A program made the position numbers and the translations under genes. The notes under the pieces are model-generated. The model searched no databases, had not been told where the DNA came from, and saw nothing but the letters and a program-made list of their open reading frames with translations. Source: Lotus japonicus (lineage: Eukaryota; Streptophyta; Magnoliopsida; Fabales; Fabaceae). From it: a stretch of DNA of 64,000 nt. Where the stretch lies: the NCBI RefSeq assembly GCF_012489685.1, contig NC_080042.1, positions 20,784,150 through 20,848,149 of the forward strand, given 5' to 3'. Positions 10,896-21,197 of the stretch are shown here, piece by piece (the stretch's first letter is position 1; the number at the start of each line of letters is the position of its first letter).

Positions 10896-11675
10896 AGCCT
10901 AAAAGCTTTTATATATAGGAAGAATATTTTACATGAAAATACTTCTACATAAAAATAAATGTTAATAAGATTTCATCGGAATTTTTTTTTGTTACAAGAA
11001 AAACATAATATAATATAGTTTGATGTTAATTTTTTACTACATAATAATATAGTCCACTTTATTTTTTTTGTACAAATTATTATAGGAGTTAAATTCTCCT
11101 ACGGGAAGAAATATATTTTAACAAGAAAGTATCTTCATTAAGTATTAATTAATTTATCAAATACAATAACAAATTTCGCGGTACATTCTTTTTTTTCTAA
11201 GATTAAAATATGTTCTGAATGCTTTATTGGTGATTCTTCATATCTATAATTTGTGTTATTGTCTTTAGGCTCATGAAGAATGTGAAACGACTTCATGTTG
11301 ATATGGGTCAAACTTAGTTTATTTTATTGTGTAAAAATGAACTCGCATAATCACGTACATAAAGAATCTTTTCTCTTTTTTTCATTGTAGATTAAATCAG
11401 CTATTGTTTATTAGCCATCATTAAACCACATCCCCTAATATGTTTTGCATAATTTGAGATTTGGTTAACCAATTTTTTTATTAGTTATTCAATTGTACGA
11501 AGTTCAATCTATGCAACAAGGGTTTTAATTTAAGACTTTTTATCCACTTTGTTCATCATTTCACACTCTTCTATTTCATCCGTTGTTTATTATATTTTTA
11601 ATGATCAAGGTATTAATTGACCTATGAAATATAATAGATGTATTCCCCATACAACGCGCGGGTAAAAAACACTAG

Positions 11676-11949
11676 TTATTTATATTTCAGTAAAAGGGGT
11701 GTGGCTAAACCTTTATCCCACTTCAATAAATAAAAAAAACAAGAAAGCGTCAACCTTCCCAACTTGCAGTGGGTTGCATAATTTTCTCTGCTGATGATTA
11801 TATTTAAGCCTAAAAATAGACTTGTGTAACACGGAATGCTGACCACAACGCCTCCAACTCAATATGATCTGATGAATGAAAATGTGCGTATCATCTATTA
11901 AAGTCAAGAGCATCTAGTAACTTTTATTTTAATCTTTAATTCAACACTT
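11676..11949. other. No recognised gene
   Basis: Probably the 3' flank of the LINE remnant that follows; the 66-codon minus-strand ORF here shows no domain. Confidence 0.3.
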
Positions 11950-12275
11950 CATTTTAAGATTTATCAAAAGACGGTACATCAGCAGCAACAAGTCTTGGGG
12001 ATGGTCCTCAACCCAAACACTATGTTCATAAATCAAAGCCTTCCATGCAAGAGAGTCCCACAACATTTAATTGGCGTCTCATATAACCCAAAAAACAATT
12101 ATCAAAGAGTAAAGATAAACTAAAACTTCCTGCAGTAAGGAAGAAAAATAAGACAAGTTATGAATTTTCATGCATTGTAGAGATGTAGGTAGTCCGATCC
12201 GTTTCAAAGACAACATTCCTGAAACCCCATTCATTTGCTAGACAAAGAGTCCAATCATCATAATATGGGATTTGA
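11950..12275 (-). pseudogene. Non-LTR (LINE) RNase H-like domain remnant
   Basis: Minus-strand reading gives, with frame changes, the order typical of the plant LINE-associated RNase H-like (RVT_3) domain: LCLANEWGFRNVVFETD, then a segment near FDNCFLGYMRRQLNVV, then DSLAWKA and SVWVEDHPQDLL. The 'FETD' and 'RRxxNxVxDSLA' blocks are the characteristic ones. At least two frameshifts and a stop show that it is dead. No 5' LINE parts are seen. Confidence 0.6.
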
Positions 12276-12515
12276 ATTTATTAATGTTGTAACCTTGAGG
12301 CCTATTGGATTTGATTTTGCTTTACTATTTGAATTTCTTTCAATTACTTTCTTTTTCATTCATGCTCATAAGAAATTGATATTTTTTAATTTTTAATTGA
12401 TAGTATTTAAGTGGTATGGTAGTGCCTGCTAATTAACCCGTTATGCAGTTTGACAGTGAGATTGAAAAGATAGCTCGCAGGCTAGCTAGAGAATGGAGAA
12501 AAAGGCTAGCTAAGA

Positions 12516-13670
12516 ATGGAGAACAATCCACTACCACTACCACCACCAACAAAGAGAACACTGCAAGAGTACTTTACTTTTAAGTCTTACCATTGGAGTG
12601 GCTGGCTGCAACATATTTGAGTTGAATCCGACACTTATATTGGTCCAGAACTAAGAGAAGTTTATTAGCTGGCCAAGATCCATTGACTCACCTGAAAATG
12701 TTTATGAAGATCAAGGATATAATAAGTTACAATTGCGTTTCTGGTGACCCCCCATTCGTTTGGGTCTATTTCCATTCTTCCTTATGGATAAGGCGTTAGC
12801 TTGGTTGTCCTCCTTCCCGGAGGATGCATCACTGCATGAAGGAGTTTTTTTTTTTTTTTTTTTGGATAAGCACTGCATGAAGGAGTGCACCAACAAATTT
12901 TTGGTAAAGTACTTTCCACTTCAGTCCAATAAGCTACAATAATATCATGAACTTTTCTCAGTTCGAGAAAGAGTCATTATTTGACACTAGAGAGATTTCA
13001 GGATACATTCAGGCCCTCATCATGGATTTTCTATAGGGTAGCAAGATAAGATTTTTATAGTTATCTATCAAATTAGAATAAAGCCAGTACCGATGCTTCT
13101 TGTGGAGAGACCATTCTGAAGAAGCCACGATATGAGGCCATGACTATCATTCAAGATATATAAGGCATCATTCAATCAAGGCAGCACAATTCTATCGCAT
13201 ACATCCTGAAGAAGCCCGCAGGAACTTACCAAGCTAAGTGGAGGATGATGCCTCATTGACAAAAAAAAACTTTGATGTCATCACTAAGACATTGAAGACG
13301 ACACAAGATAACATAATGCAAGAAACACCTCCACCTCTTGTGTACTACTAAAGCGGAGAAAACTGGCATGAATGAGAAACGTGCATGCTATATGAGCTTT
13401 TTCTTTTCTAAGTTTATAGATGAGGCAAACTTTTTTGTACTCATTAAAAACATAATTCAGGGAGTTCAATTCTCCAATAATTATAATTTTGGTTGGAGGA
13501 ATCACCCTAAATTTTCTTGGGTCGGTCAACATAAAGCTCCTGCACAGAATGTCTATTGGCCCCTCATATGCAAAATAAGAGTCAAAGACAAGAGGGAAAG
13601 AGGCTCAGCTTGAGAAAGTCTAAAGAGAGGTTCAAGGAGCTTGAGACTCAAGTCTCTAGCTTCGACATGA
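12516..13670 (+). pseudogene. Decayed Ty3/gypsy gag
   Basis: Pieces in three frames follow the gag order of plant Ty3/gypsy (Athila-like) elements: a Pro-rich start, 'LLAGQDPLTHLKMFMKI', 'LFPFFLMDKALAWLSSFPED' (the hallmark gag motif), 'NKFLVKYFPLQSNK', and later 'NFGWRNHPKFSWVGQH' near 13485-13530, a conserved C-terminal gag block. Many stops and frameshifts interrupt it. A poly(T) insertion with target duplication lies inside at 12845-12870. A weak continuation at 14034-14240 ('EFIIPMIFGDIYFEK') may be the protease region. Confidence 0.65.
12830..12885 (-). mobile_element. Ultra-short poly(T)-led insertion with perfect 15-bp target duplication
   Basis: CACTGCATGAAGGAG occurs at 12830-12844 and 12871-12885. 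Between them lie 19 T's and GGATAAG. Read on the minus strand this is CTTATCC plus a poly(A) tail, a retroposed tail in reverse orientation. It interrupts the gag remnant, so it is younger than that element. Confidence 0.75.
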
Positions 13671-14269
13671 CACTTTAATGACTCTAAGGACGCAGAGAAC
13701 ACTTCATTTTTTTTTAAATAGAGTCAAGTTCAAAGGAGGAAGATAAAGTGACCACTCTTGTCATAAGGATGGAGGAACCTAAAGAAACAGAGAAGCAACC
13801 CAAAGCTGCCTTAATTTGATGGTGGGAACTCTTATTGAGGGGAGTTCTCAAGAGAAGACGACACAGGTCACTTCATATCGACCACTATTTGTATCCTTAA
13901 TCATGATAATGATATAATAGGGTACTAGAGATGTTAAATGCCTATTAAAAGACCAGAGATGTTAAATAAAATAAATGTCATAAATAAAATGTGAAGTGAT
14001 ACAAGTAGATTACCACCTAAGCTTAAACATACAGAGGAATTCATCATCCCTATGATTTTTGGGGATATTTACTTTGAAAAATGTTTCATAGCTAGATTTG
14101 AGGTTGAGTGGGAATGTAAATGGCATTCAGTTCTAAAAAGTCTAGGACTAGTCAGGTTCCTATCCCCTAACATTTATCTCCATCTTGTTAATAAGTTTGT
14201 TGTGCATCCTAAGGGTATTAATCAAAGATGTTTTGGTTAGAGTACACGAGTTCACCTTTCTAGTGGATT

Positions 14270-15075
14270 TTGATCGGGGAGCGACCAAACTACCCAAGAA
14301 GCCGGGGGTAGGAAGAAGGAGAGGGAACGGTGAAACTAGGCGGTTGAAGTAGGTCCCAGGAGGGGCTCCTACAAGGGACTCCAATGCCAAAGTAAGTAGT
14401 GGAATGAGAGTGAGTGAGTAAAGAGGTGAAAAGACGAGTCACCTTCTCAAGGGGGGAACCCCCCTTATATACCTGTCTTGGCGCTAGGGTTTCTCCATGC
14501 GACGTCATGCATGGCCTGCGTGCGGGCTCCTCCCAGCCGTTAGATCCTCTGCTATTCCTGCGGTACCAGAGGGATCCTGCGGTCCAAGGCTTCTCTTAAT
14601 GTTGGCCTATCCTATAGTTCTCTAGGGTGGTTGGAAGAAGTCAACTCCTAGGTCATGGGACCCACCGTTGTCCTTTGTGGGAATGTGGTGCCAAGCCTAG
14701 TGGTTTTCTTAGTTCCTAGAACAGTAGTCCCCTAGCTTTGGCCCAATGATTCAGTGGGGCATGAGCTAATAGAGTTGGAGTTCCAAGTTGGAAGTAATTA
14801 CATGGTTGGTCGGTTGGGGTTGGTCGTCCCTAGTCTCGATCGGGTGAGGAGACATCACAGTCTACCCGGGGGGTGATCGATTGGAGCGTCTCCCAGAACA
14901 ATAGTCCCCTAGCTTTGGCCAATGATTCAGTGGGGCATGAGCTAATATAGTTGGAGTTCTAAGTCGGAAGTAATTACTTGATTGTTCGGTCGGGGTAGAT
15001 CGTCCCTAGTCTCGATCGGGTGAGGAGACAGCACAGTCGACCCGGAGGGTGATCGATTGGAGCGTCTCCCAGAAC
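14270..15075 (-). mobile_element. LTR-like remnant, minus orientation
   Basis: A GC-rich island in AT-rich surroundings. On the minus strand a TATATAAGGGGGG box (near 14466-14478) lies beside the palindrome AAGGGGGGAACCCCCCTT. Organisation and composition resemble LTR promoter regions of Tat-type elements elsewhere in the window, but neither terminus is certain and no pol coding is attached. Confidence 0.4.
14718..15070. repeat. Tandem duplication of about 177 bp
   Basis: Copies at 14718-14894 and 14895-15070 both begin AGAACA(G/A)TAGTCCCCTAGC and end GAGCGTCTCCC; a third copy begins at 15071 but is lost after AGAACAG. Divergence is low. Confidence 0.85.
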
Positions 15076-15423
15076 AGATTTTATCTTACTAAACATGAAG
15101 GAAAATGTTGTTGTCCCCACCTTCTTGGGGCGACCATTTTAATTTTTATCATCCGGGATCCCTTGATTGGTGCGTGGTATGGTAAGCTAGCTAGCTGCTA
15201 CAGAAGAGGTAGTATTTACAATATGTGATCTAATAAAAAATGTGTCTCCTATATTTCTCAAATTATGAGCTGCGTTAGTAATCGCTCCCTGACTTTATCA
15301 GTTGTGATGGTGCTGACTCTAGCTCTATTTTTGTTGTGCATGATGTAAGTACGCCCGAATCTGAATGTACTGATCTCGTCGAAACTGATGAGTTTAGTAG
15401 AGGTATCATTGATGTTGACATCT
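15076..15423. other. No recognised gene
   Basis: No convincing coding frame, repeat terminus or regulatory site is seen. Confidence 0.4.
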
Positions 15424-15620
15424 AGGGATGTCTAAATTTCCCACACTCGTGGATACTTGCGGATAAAAATCCGCTATGGGTAAAATTAACCGAGCCCACG
15501 AGTATCCATAAATTTATTTAATGAATAATTTCACTATCCATTTATTTATGGGGTGGGTATACATATATAGATGTATCCATACTCATGGGTATCCACCCGA
15601 TATATAAAATACTAAAATAT

Positions 15621-15659
<39 letters not shown>

Positions 15660-16047
15660 TGTATATTAAGTCTAATATCTAGTGAATTTGTGTTTGAGTT
15701 ATAGTTTTCATTCAATTAAACTTATACAATGGTAGTGGCGAAAAAAAAGCCCTAAACCCAAAAAAATGGTAGAAAATAAGTATTTTCCTTCACACATTGA
15801 TTGACCGTAAAATCCAATATTAAATTTTACTTTTAATATAATTTTCTTTTGAACAAATACATGTGAATTCATTTATGTTCATGGGTGTCGGGTGCACATG
15901 AATATCCACGGGTATTTTAAAATCCGGTTAAAACCCACTTAATGGATATCCATGTGGGTATGAAACGGGTATGAATATAAATTTTTACAAGTGGAGTGAG
16001 TAATAGATATATACTATTCATGTCCACCCGTACCCATTGACATCTCT
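15424..16047. mobile_element. hAT-like MITE-type repeat
   Basis: The left end AGGGATGTC and right end GACATCTCT are inverted relatives. The interior is rich in GGGTATCCAC / GTGGATACCC-type motifs as in the plant 'GGGATG...GGGTACCC' repeats. A (TA)n run lies inside. The target duplication is not clear. Confidence 0.45.
15624..15657. repeat. (TA)n microsatellite
   Basis: About 17 TA units inside the hAT-like repeat. Confidence 0.95.
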
Positions 16048-16196
16048 AAATCTGAAGTAGTTTATTATGCTTCATCATGTATCTTTAAACATTATATACG
16101 GATTTACGTTTTTACAAATTTTCGTCTAGTCGTTTTATAAGATTGTTATAATCCTAACATAGTTGTATATTTTTGTTATTGTATTTTATTCTTTAT

Positions 16197-16238
16197 CATA
16201 GAGAACTTTCTTTTTTTGAAAGTGGCCATAGAGAACTT
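16197..16238 (-). mobile_element. Ultra-short tail insertion with 12-bp target duplication
   Basis: CATAGAGAACTT occurs at 16197-16208 and 16227-16238, flanking TCTTTTTTTGAAAGTGGC. On the minus strand the insert is a short sequence ending in an A-run, the same architecture as the scars at 2255, 3047 and 12830. Confidence 0.55.
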
Positions 16239-16614
16239 ATTCTCAACACATTTTCATTCAATAAATATTTTTCTTTCGAATTTTTTTTTGGCTTTTTTTT
16301 AACATTATGTATTTTACTCCGGCATTATAAATTTTTTCGGTTTACTAATTAAATTCTCAAATTATAACCACGTCAAAAATACTAGAACTCTTTGATTTCT
16401 AGAATGCTTGTTGGGTGCAATTGAAGGAAACAACCGGAAATACTGCAAGCAAGAAATAAAACCCCTTAAAGTCTCCACTCGGGCACTCGCACAATGCAAT
16501 GACTCCGTCAAAATTGAAAATGGTTCCCTTATTTGCAATTTTGCATTCTAGAAACAAACCTTGTTCCATACCCGTTACACGTCATGGCCCATGTTCCATT
16601 CAACTATATATATT

Positions 16615-16622
16615 TGTTTCTC
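16615..16622 (+). promoter_or_regulatory. TATA box of small gene copy A
   Basis: CAACTATATATATT lies about 75-80 bp before the ATG at 16697. The same box and surrounding block (GTCATGGCCCA ... TTCAACTATATATAT) are conserved before the paralogue at 25517. Confidence 0.7.
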
Positions 16623-16696
16623 TCTCAAGTTTTCTTTCACTTTCAATTTCAATATTCACAGAGCTTCTCCACTTTCATTTCAAACAGCACTCAACG

Positions 16697-17182
16697 ATGA
16701 ATAGCCACCCGAAATTACTGAAACCCGGACCCGTTTCCCGCTCCGACTTCGAGTTCCCCACACCTGCTTCTGGTGCCATTTCAAACGACGTCGTTTTCTG
16801 TGGCAAAGTCATAACTCGCCGCACCGAACCCGTTCCAGCACCGCCGAAAGAAAAGGAAACCGAAACCCGCTTTAGTCGGGTCAACGGTTCTGTTGCTGCT
16901 CTACGATCGCCGTCCGGAAAAGAAAGCCGGTGCCGGAGGAGCGGAAGTTTGCGGAAGCGTTACAACGGCATGTTTGGGACGGTGAAGTTTCCTTTACAAA
17001 TGGATTTGAGTGACATCAAGACCAGGCAGGAGCAGAGGGAGGCGGTGCCATTGTCGAAGTTACCGGCGGAGGAAAGCGGCGGAGGCAGTTGCTGGGAACT
17101 GGTCGCGCCGTTGAGGCGTCGGGGAACGCTAATGAGCTTCTTGTTATCTAAGGCCACGTTTGGATGCATTCCCAACATTTAG
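16697..17182 (+). CDS. Small conserved plant protein, unknown function, copy A (161 aa)
   Basis: An intronless ORF. The ATG at 16697 (CAACGATGAATAGC) is preferred over the upstream in-frame ATG at 16499 because similarity to the paralogue's coding start, the TATA box and a typical 5'UTR all point to it. The protein opens MNSHPKLLK and has an N-terminal SDFEFPTP block, then NDVVFCGKVITRRTEP. A Ser/Arg/Lys-rich middle follows (RSGSLRKRYNGMFGTVKFPLQM), then LSDIKTRQEQREAVPLSKL, and a C-terminal CWELVAPLRRRGTL ending FGCIPNI. There is no signal peptide or membrane segment. The block order resembles plant-specific small basic proteins whose function I cannot name. Its paralogue lies 8.8 kb downstream. 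Higher GC than the flanks and an intact frame suggest a real gene. Confidence 0.75.
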   Translation: MNSHPKLLKPGPVSRSDFEFPTPASGAISNDVVFCGKVITRRTEPVPAPPKEKETETRFSRVNGSVAALRSPSGKESRCRRSGSLRKRYNGMFGTVKFPLQMDLSDIKTRQEQREAVPLSKLPAEESGGGSCWELVAPLRRRGTLMSFLLSKATFGCIPNI

Positions 17183-18236
17183 TTTTTTTTTTCCTTTTCT
17201 TTTTTGATAAACCCCTTGGTTTTTGGGTTTCATTCTTTTATTAGTTATTAGTTATTACACACCCTTTGATTTTGTAAATGTGAATGAGCTATTATCCAAT
17301 CACATTTTAATAAAATCATAAATTAACTCGTCTATGTTTCCACGCCTAACCTAATAAGCTAGTTAAAATTGGAAAGTTGGTTAAAAATTTATAAGTTAGT
17401 TAAAATTTGAAAGCAAAACATTTGAAAAAGTATTTCGCAAAATTAGTAGTTCGATGAGTTGAAACTGTACAATGACATATTTGTAATTTTTTTATATTTA
17501 ACACAAATTTATTTACATACGAATAGTTATATGACATTAATATTAAAATAATCACCATTTTCTATATTTTAATTAGTTCAAATTATTTATCATCTTAAAA
17601 ATATAATATAAAATTTATTTTTTTAAGTTTTCATATTTTTATTTTAAATTAAATAGAATAAAATAAAAAACATTATATTTTAATTTAATAAAAGAAGCTT
17701 ATATTTGTATAAAATAATAAAATAATTTTTAGAATTTTAAACTAAAAAATTAGAAGTAATAGTTTTAAAATTAAATAATTAGGGTTTAGTGTTTTTATCA
17801 ATATAAAGAGGGTAATGATGGAATTTTAATAAAATTACAAGGATAAAACTGAAAATAATTTTAATAAGTTATAAGTTATCTCAAGTAGTTTATTAAAAAA
17901 ACTAAGCTACTGAAATAAACTCTTTTATTAAAATGACAAGGATAAAACTGAAAATAATTGTTTTAAAGCTACTTTTAAATAAGTTTTAAGATATGCTACC
18001 GCAAGTAGCTTATTAAAAAAAATTAAGCTATGAAAATAAGCTCTCTTATTAACACTTTTAAAGAGTTTTTTAACTAATCAAATTAGTTTTAACATAGTCA
18101 AATAAGCTTTAAACTAGACAAAATGGTATGCCAAACATAACTTTGTGTTTTAGAAATAAGGCATGCGTCTCTCCAAAGATTGTTTCTCTTTGATACCCAA
18201 AATTAATCTTCTTTTCGTATGAGGAGATCAATGTAC
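17183..18236. other. AT-rich 3' flank with degenerate MITE-like repeats
   Basis: Repeated phrases such as 'AAAAACTAAGCTA(C)TGAAATAA' near 17890-18050, and a stretch like CCAAACATAACTTTGTGTT at about 18130-18150, recur at 24290-24620. They look like remnants of a dispersed repeat rather than genes. Confidence 0.4.
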
Positions 18237-18870
18237 TTTTTTTAATGAAACCAAAATATGTTACTCAACTTAAAAAAATAAAAAAACAGAACCGAAATAC
18301 ATCAGTGCTTAGGTGAGAGGAAATCACAAAAGAAAAACCCTCTACCTAAATTGTTCCTGGCATGTTAAAGGAACTGTTAGCTAGACAATCAACTACACTA
18401 TTTTCACTCCTATGTGTGAATGAAATCACAAAAGATCCAAACCAACGTCCAACTAAATTACAATCTTGTAAAAGACCATCTAGGTAGGAGACCTCACCAG
18501 TGCATCCCCACGTCTTCGTTAGGGTCTAGGAATCAACCTCAAGGACCACGCACGATCAAGAACCCCAAATCATGGACAATTCTCAGGTTCTAGCGCAGCA
18601 CGATCGCCTCCGCCCCCACCATCGAGATCCCACCTTGTATTGTTACATGACTTGCCCCCAAAAAAACCGCTCCTCGTCCCATAATACAAATCCTATTCGC
18701 ACCTCTTGTGTTGTTGTGCCTACTGTTGCATACGCATTGGTTTTATACAGGTCAGTAGGGGGTGGTCTCCAAAACTTGGTCCTGTGTCCAGCTGCATAGC
18801 TTCCAAGATAGTTGCAACCTCTGAGGCATGAAGATTGTTAGTGATCTGAACAACTTTTTACACCAGCATC
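18237..18870 (-). pseudogene. LINE 3' portion with RNase H-like domain
   Basis: Read on minus: 'FWRPPPTDLYKTNAYATVG' and 'RIGFVLWDEERFFLGASH' at about 18640-18780, then 'GAEAIVLR', then 'FVISFTHRSENSVVDCLA' near 18380-18430. This is the order of the plant LINE RVT_3 domain (WxPP, then AEA, then RxxNxxxDxLA). Stops and frameshifts are present. A 3'UTR and an oligo(A) tail (T-run on plus at about 18237-18244) mark the 3' end. The 5' side is cut off where the chromovirus LTR begins at 18871. Confidence 0.6.
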
Positions 18871-19214
18871 TGTAATGAGCAAAATGATTAAAAGGGAATA
18901 AGTCTTGTATTGATTAAATTGAAAATCACTTCTAGAATACACTGATGCAAATTCTGGGAAATAGAGTGTAAGAGAGGGAGAACAAAATAAAGATAATTCT
19001 CACAACTTGCATAAAAGATAACTACTATAAATTATTCCTTATATACTAGCTCATGAGCAAACGTAGTCCTTCCAGCTTGGTGCTAGCCACACGTTTCCTT
19101 ATACCCTTCCTTTGCACTGTAAATCCCGGGCCATTGCTACCAGATTGATTCTCGTTTTCTCCATGTGGGCTCCCTTCCTCTAACCTGGCATGATACATGC
19201 CTTCCTTCATTGCA
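18871..19214 (-). repeat. 3' LTR of the Reina-like chromovirus
   Basis: Pairs with 23886-24228. Starts TGTAATGAGCAAAATG and ends TTCATTGCA. A minus-strand TATATAAGG box is at 19037-19045. The last part of the pol/chromodomain frame runs into this LTR. Confidence 0.85.
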
Positions 19215-19667
19215 ATACCATCCCCATTTAAGACAACCTTGTCCTCAAGGTTAAGGTGACGGAAAATGTCACGCATATCATTAAAATCCTCCCATGTAGC
19301 TTCAGCTAGTGTAGTGTTTTCCCATTGCACCATCACTTGTGGGATAATCTGTGAGCCTTTCTTGATAGTGGTTTGTAGAATGTCAATTGGCGCAGTTATT
19401 GGACCGATATCCATTGTTGACATGGGCAAAGGCATGTATTGATCTTGTGGTACCCTTAAATGGTTTCAGTTGAGAGATGCGAAAAACATGATGTGTTTTC
19501 GCTGCATCTAGTAATTGTAACTTGTAAGCCACACTACCTATTTTGGCCATAACAGGAAATGGCCCAAAATAACGCATTCTCGGCTTCTGATTTGGGCGCA
19601 ATTTGACAGAATGCTGCCTATAAGGCTGAAGCTTCAGTAATACCAAATCTTCTACTGCTAGAGACAT
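19046..19667 (-). pseudogene. Integrase C-terminus and chromodomain of the Reina-like element
   Basis: Two overlapping frames: 19383-19667 gives the integrase C-terminal part (KLRPNQKPRMRYFGPFPV...VAYKLQL), and 19046-19435 gives a chromodomain with VMVQWENTTLAEATWEDF and LEDKVVLNGDG, the terminal block usual for this group. Chromodomains of chromoviruses are thought to guide integration to chromatin. A frameshift separates the two frames near 19400. The stop lies within the LTR. Confidence 0.75.
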
Positions 19668-19785
19668 ATCAGTCCTCTTCTTGTGGTGTGTACCTAATCA
19701 ATGCAGGTGGATCTCTCTCATATACTACTTTAAATGGTGTCATGCCAATACTAGTGTGGAATGATGTGTTATACCAAAATTCAGC

Positions 19786-20382
19786 CTAGCTCAAAGCCTT
19801 GTACCAAGCCTTTGGATTGTTAAAAGTGAAGCACATGAGAAACATCTCCAAACACTTGTTCACCACTTCTGATTGGCCATCAGATTGAGGGTGATACGCT
19901 GAGCTCATTGCCAATGTGGTACCCTGCAGTTGAAACAAATGCTTCCAGAAGTTGCTAGTAAAAACCTTATCTCTATGAGATACTATTGACTTAGGCATGC
20001 CATGCAACTTAACAACATGTGTCATAAACAACTCTGCCACTGACTTGCTAGTGTAGTTCCCTTTGAGTGCAATGAAATGACCATATTTTGACAAACGGTC
20101 CACTACTACCATTATAGTATTGAAACAACAAGAATTTGGTAGTCATGTTATAAAATCCATGGCGATATCCTCCCATACTGGAGATGGTATAGGCAAAGGC
20201 TGTAGTGGTCCAGCAGGTTTAGTACGCAAGGTTTTTGCTTGTTGACATATTGCACAAGATTGGACTAATTTCTGCACATCCGGCTTCATATCAAGCCAAT
20301 AAAATTGTTGTGCCAATCGTGCCAGATTTCTTGTTAACCCCGAATGTCCCCCAATTTGTGAGCTATGAAATTCTTTTAAGAG
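19786..20382 (-). pseudogene. Integrase core of the Reina-like element
   Basis: The frame at 19786-20112 holds VVVDRLSKYGHFIAL, SHRDKVFTSNFW (expected SDRD, so the second catalytic region has drifted) and SSAYHPQSDGQSEVVNK with the catalytic Glu. Upstream to 20382 another frame carries the zinc-finger and first catalytic block, separated by a stop at about 20113-20140. Inactive as it stands. Confidence 0.75.
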
Positions 20383-20895
20383 TTATTGTATAAGATCCAC
20401 ATCCATAGGTACCACAATTCTGTTTTTCCAATATAAAAATTCGCCTTTCACTGAGTAATTTGGATGCAATAATTGTTTCTTAACAGATTGTTGCATGATC
20501 GCTTGCAATTTAGAATCTTTTTGCAGTGCTTTCTTCAACTGGCTGACAATTGAATTCTCTAGCTCAGACCATGACAAAGACATTACTCTCGACAAGGCAT
20601 CAACTGCCAAATTATCTTTTCCCGACTTATACTCTATTGTGAAATCATACCCCAAGAATTTATGAAGCCACTCTTGTTGCTCTGGAGTTTGTAAACTTTG
20701 ATCCATCAAACTCCTCAAACTCTTCTGATCAGTTCGGATAACAAATCGGTGTCCCAGTAAATAGTGTCTGAACTTTGCAATTGCTTCTGCTATGGCTAAC
20801 ATCTCCCAGAAATAAGCTGACTTCTTTTGTGTGTGGGGTGCAAGTTTCTTGGAAAAATATGCAATTAGATTACCGTTTTGATGCAACAATACCCC
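20383..20895 (-). pseudogene. RNase H of the Reina-like element
   Basis: Begins just after the RT deletion point: VLLHQNGNLIAYFSKKLAPH, FRHYLLGHRFVIRTDQKSL and KSGKDNLAVDALSR follow the standard RNase H / connection order. The frame is open for 168 codons. The first Asp-containing strand is damaged by the adjoining deletion. Confidence 0.8.
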
Positions 20896-21185
20896 AATAC
20901 CGACATAGGGCTGCTGGAAATTAGGTAAACCCAGTTGGCATAGGGAAACTATCCTTTATGGCCACAACATGTAAGGCTCTATAATCAGTACAAAAGCGCC
21001 AACTACCATATTTCTTCTTCAAAAGTATTATTGGAGAAGAAAAAGGACTAGGACTAGGTTGTATAATACCTTGGTCCAACATTTCATGCACCATTCTCTC
21101 AACTTGCTCCTTCTGGCTATGTGGATATCTGTAGGGTTTGACCTTGACTAGCTTAGTACCTTCCATAAGTGGAATAGCATGGTTT
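20896..21185 (-). pseudogene. Truncated reverse transcriptase of the Reina-like element
   Basis: Shows HAIPLMEGTKLVKVKPYRYP, then VERMVHEMLDQGIIQPS and GSWRFCTDYRAL, then breaks after DSFPMP at about 20921-20935. The sequence jumps directly to RNase H, so the palm domain with the YxDD catalytic motif is missing, an internal deletion of roughly 0.7 kb by comparison with family layout. Confidence 0.8.
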
Positions 21186-21197
21186 TTGATGTTCCTT

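Larger units (their letters stand above)
9171..11675 (+). mobile_element. Helitron, plus strand
   Basis: The 5' end at 9171 is A|TCAATATCAATATCAATAT followed by TATATTAGAAAAGAACAAC, the mirror of the 5' end of the inner minus-strand Helitron. The 3' end at 11675 is an ACAACGCGCGGGT hairpin half, AAAAAACA, then CTAG with T following. The length is 2505 bp. No Rep/helicase coding is seen, but an exon-like open segment lies on the opposite strand at 10670-10895. Confidence 0.75.
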
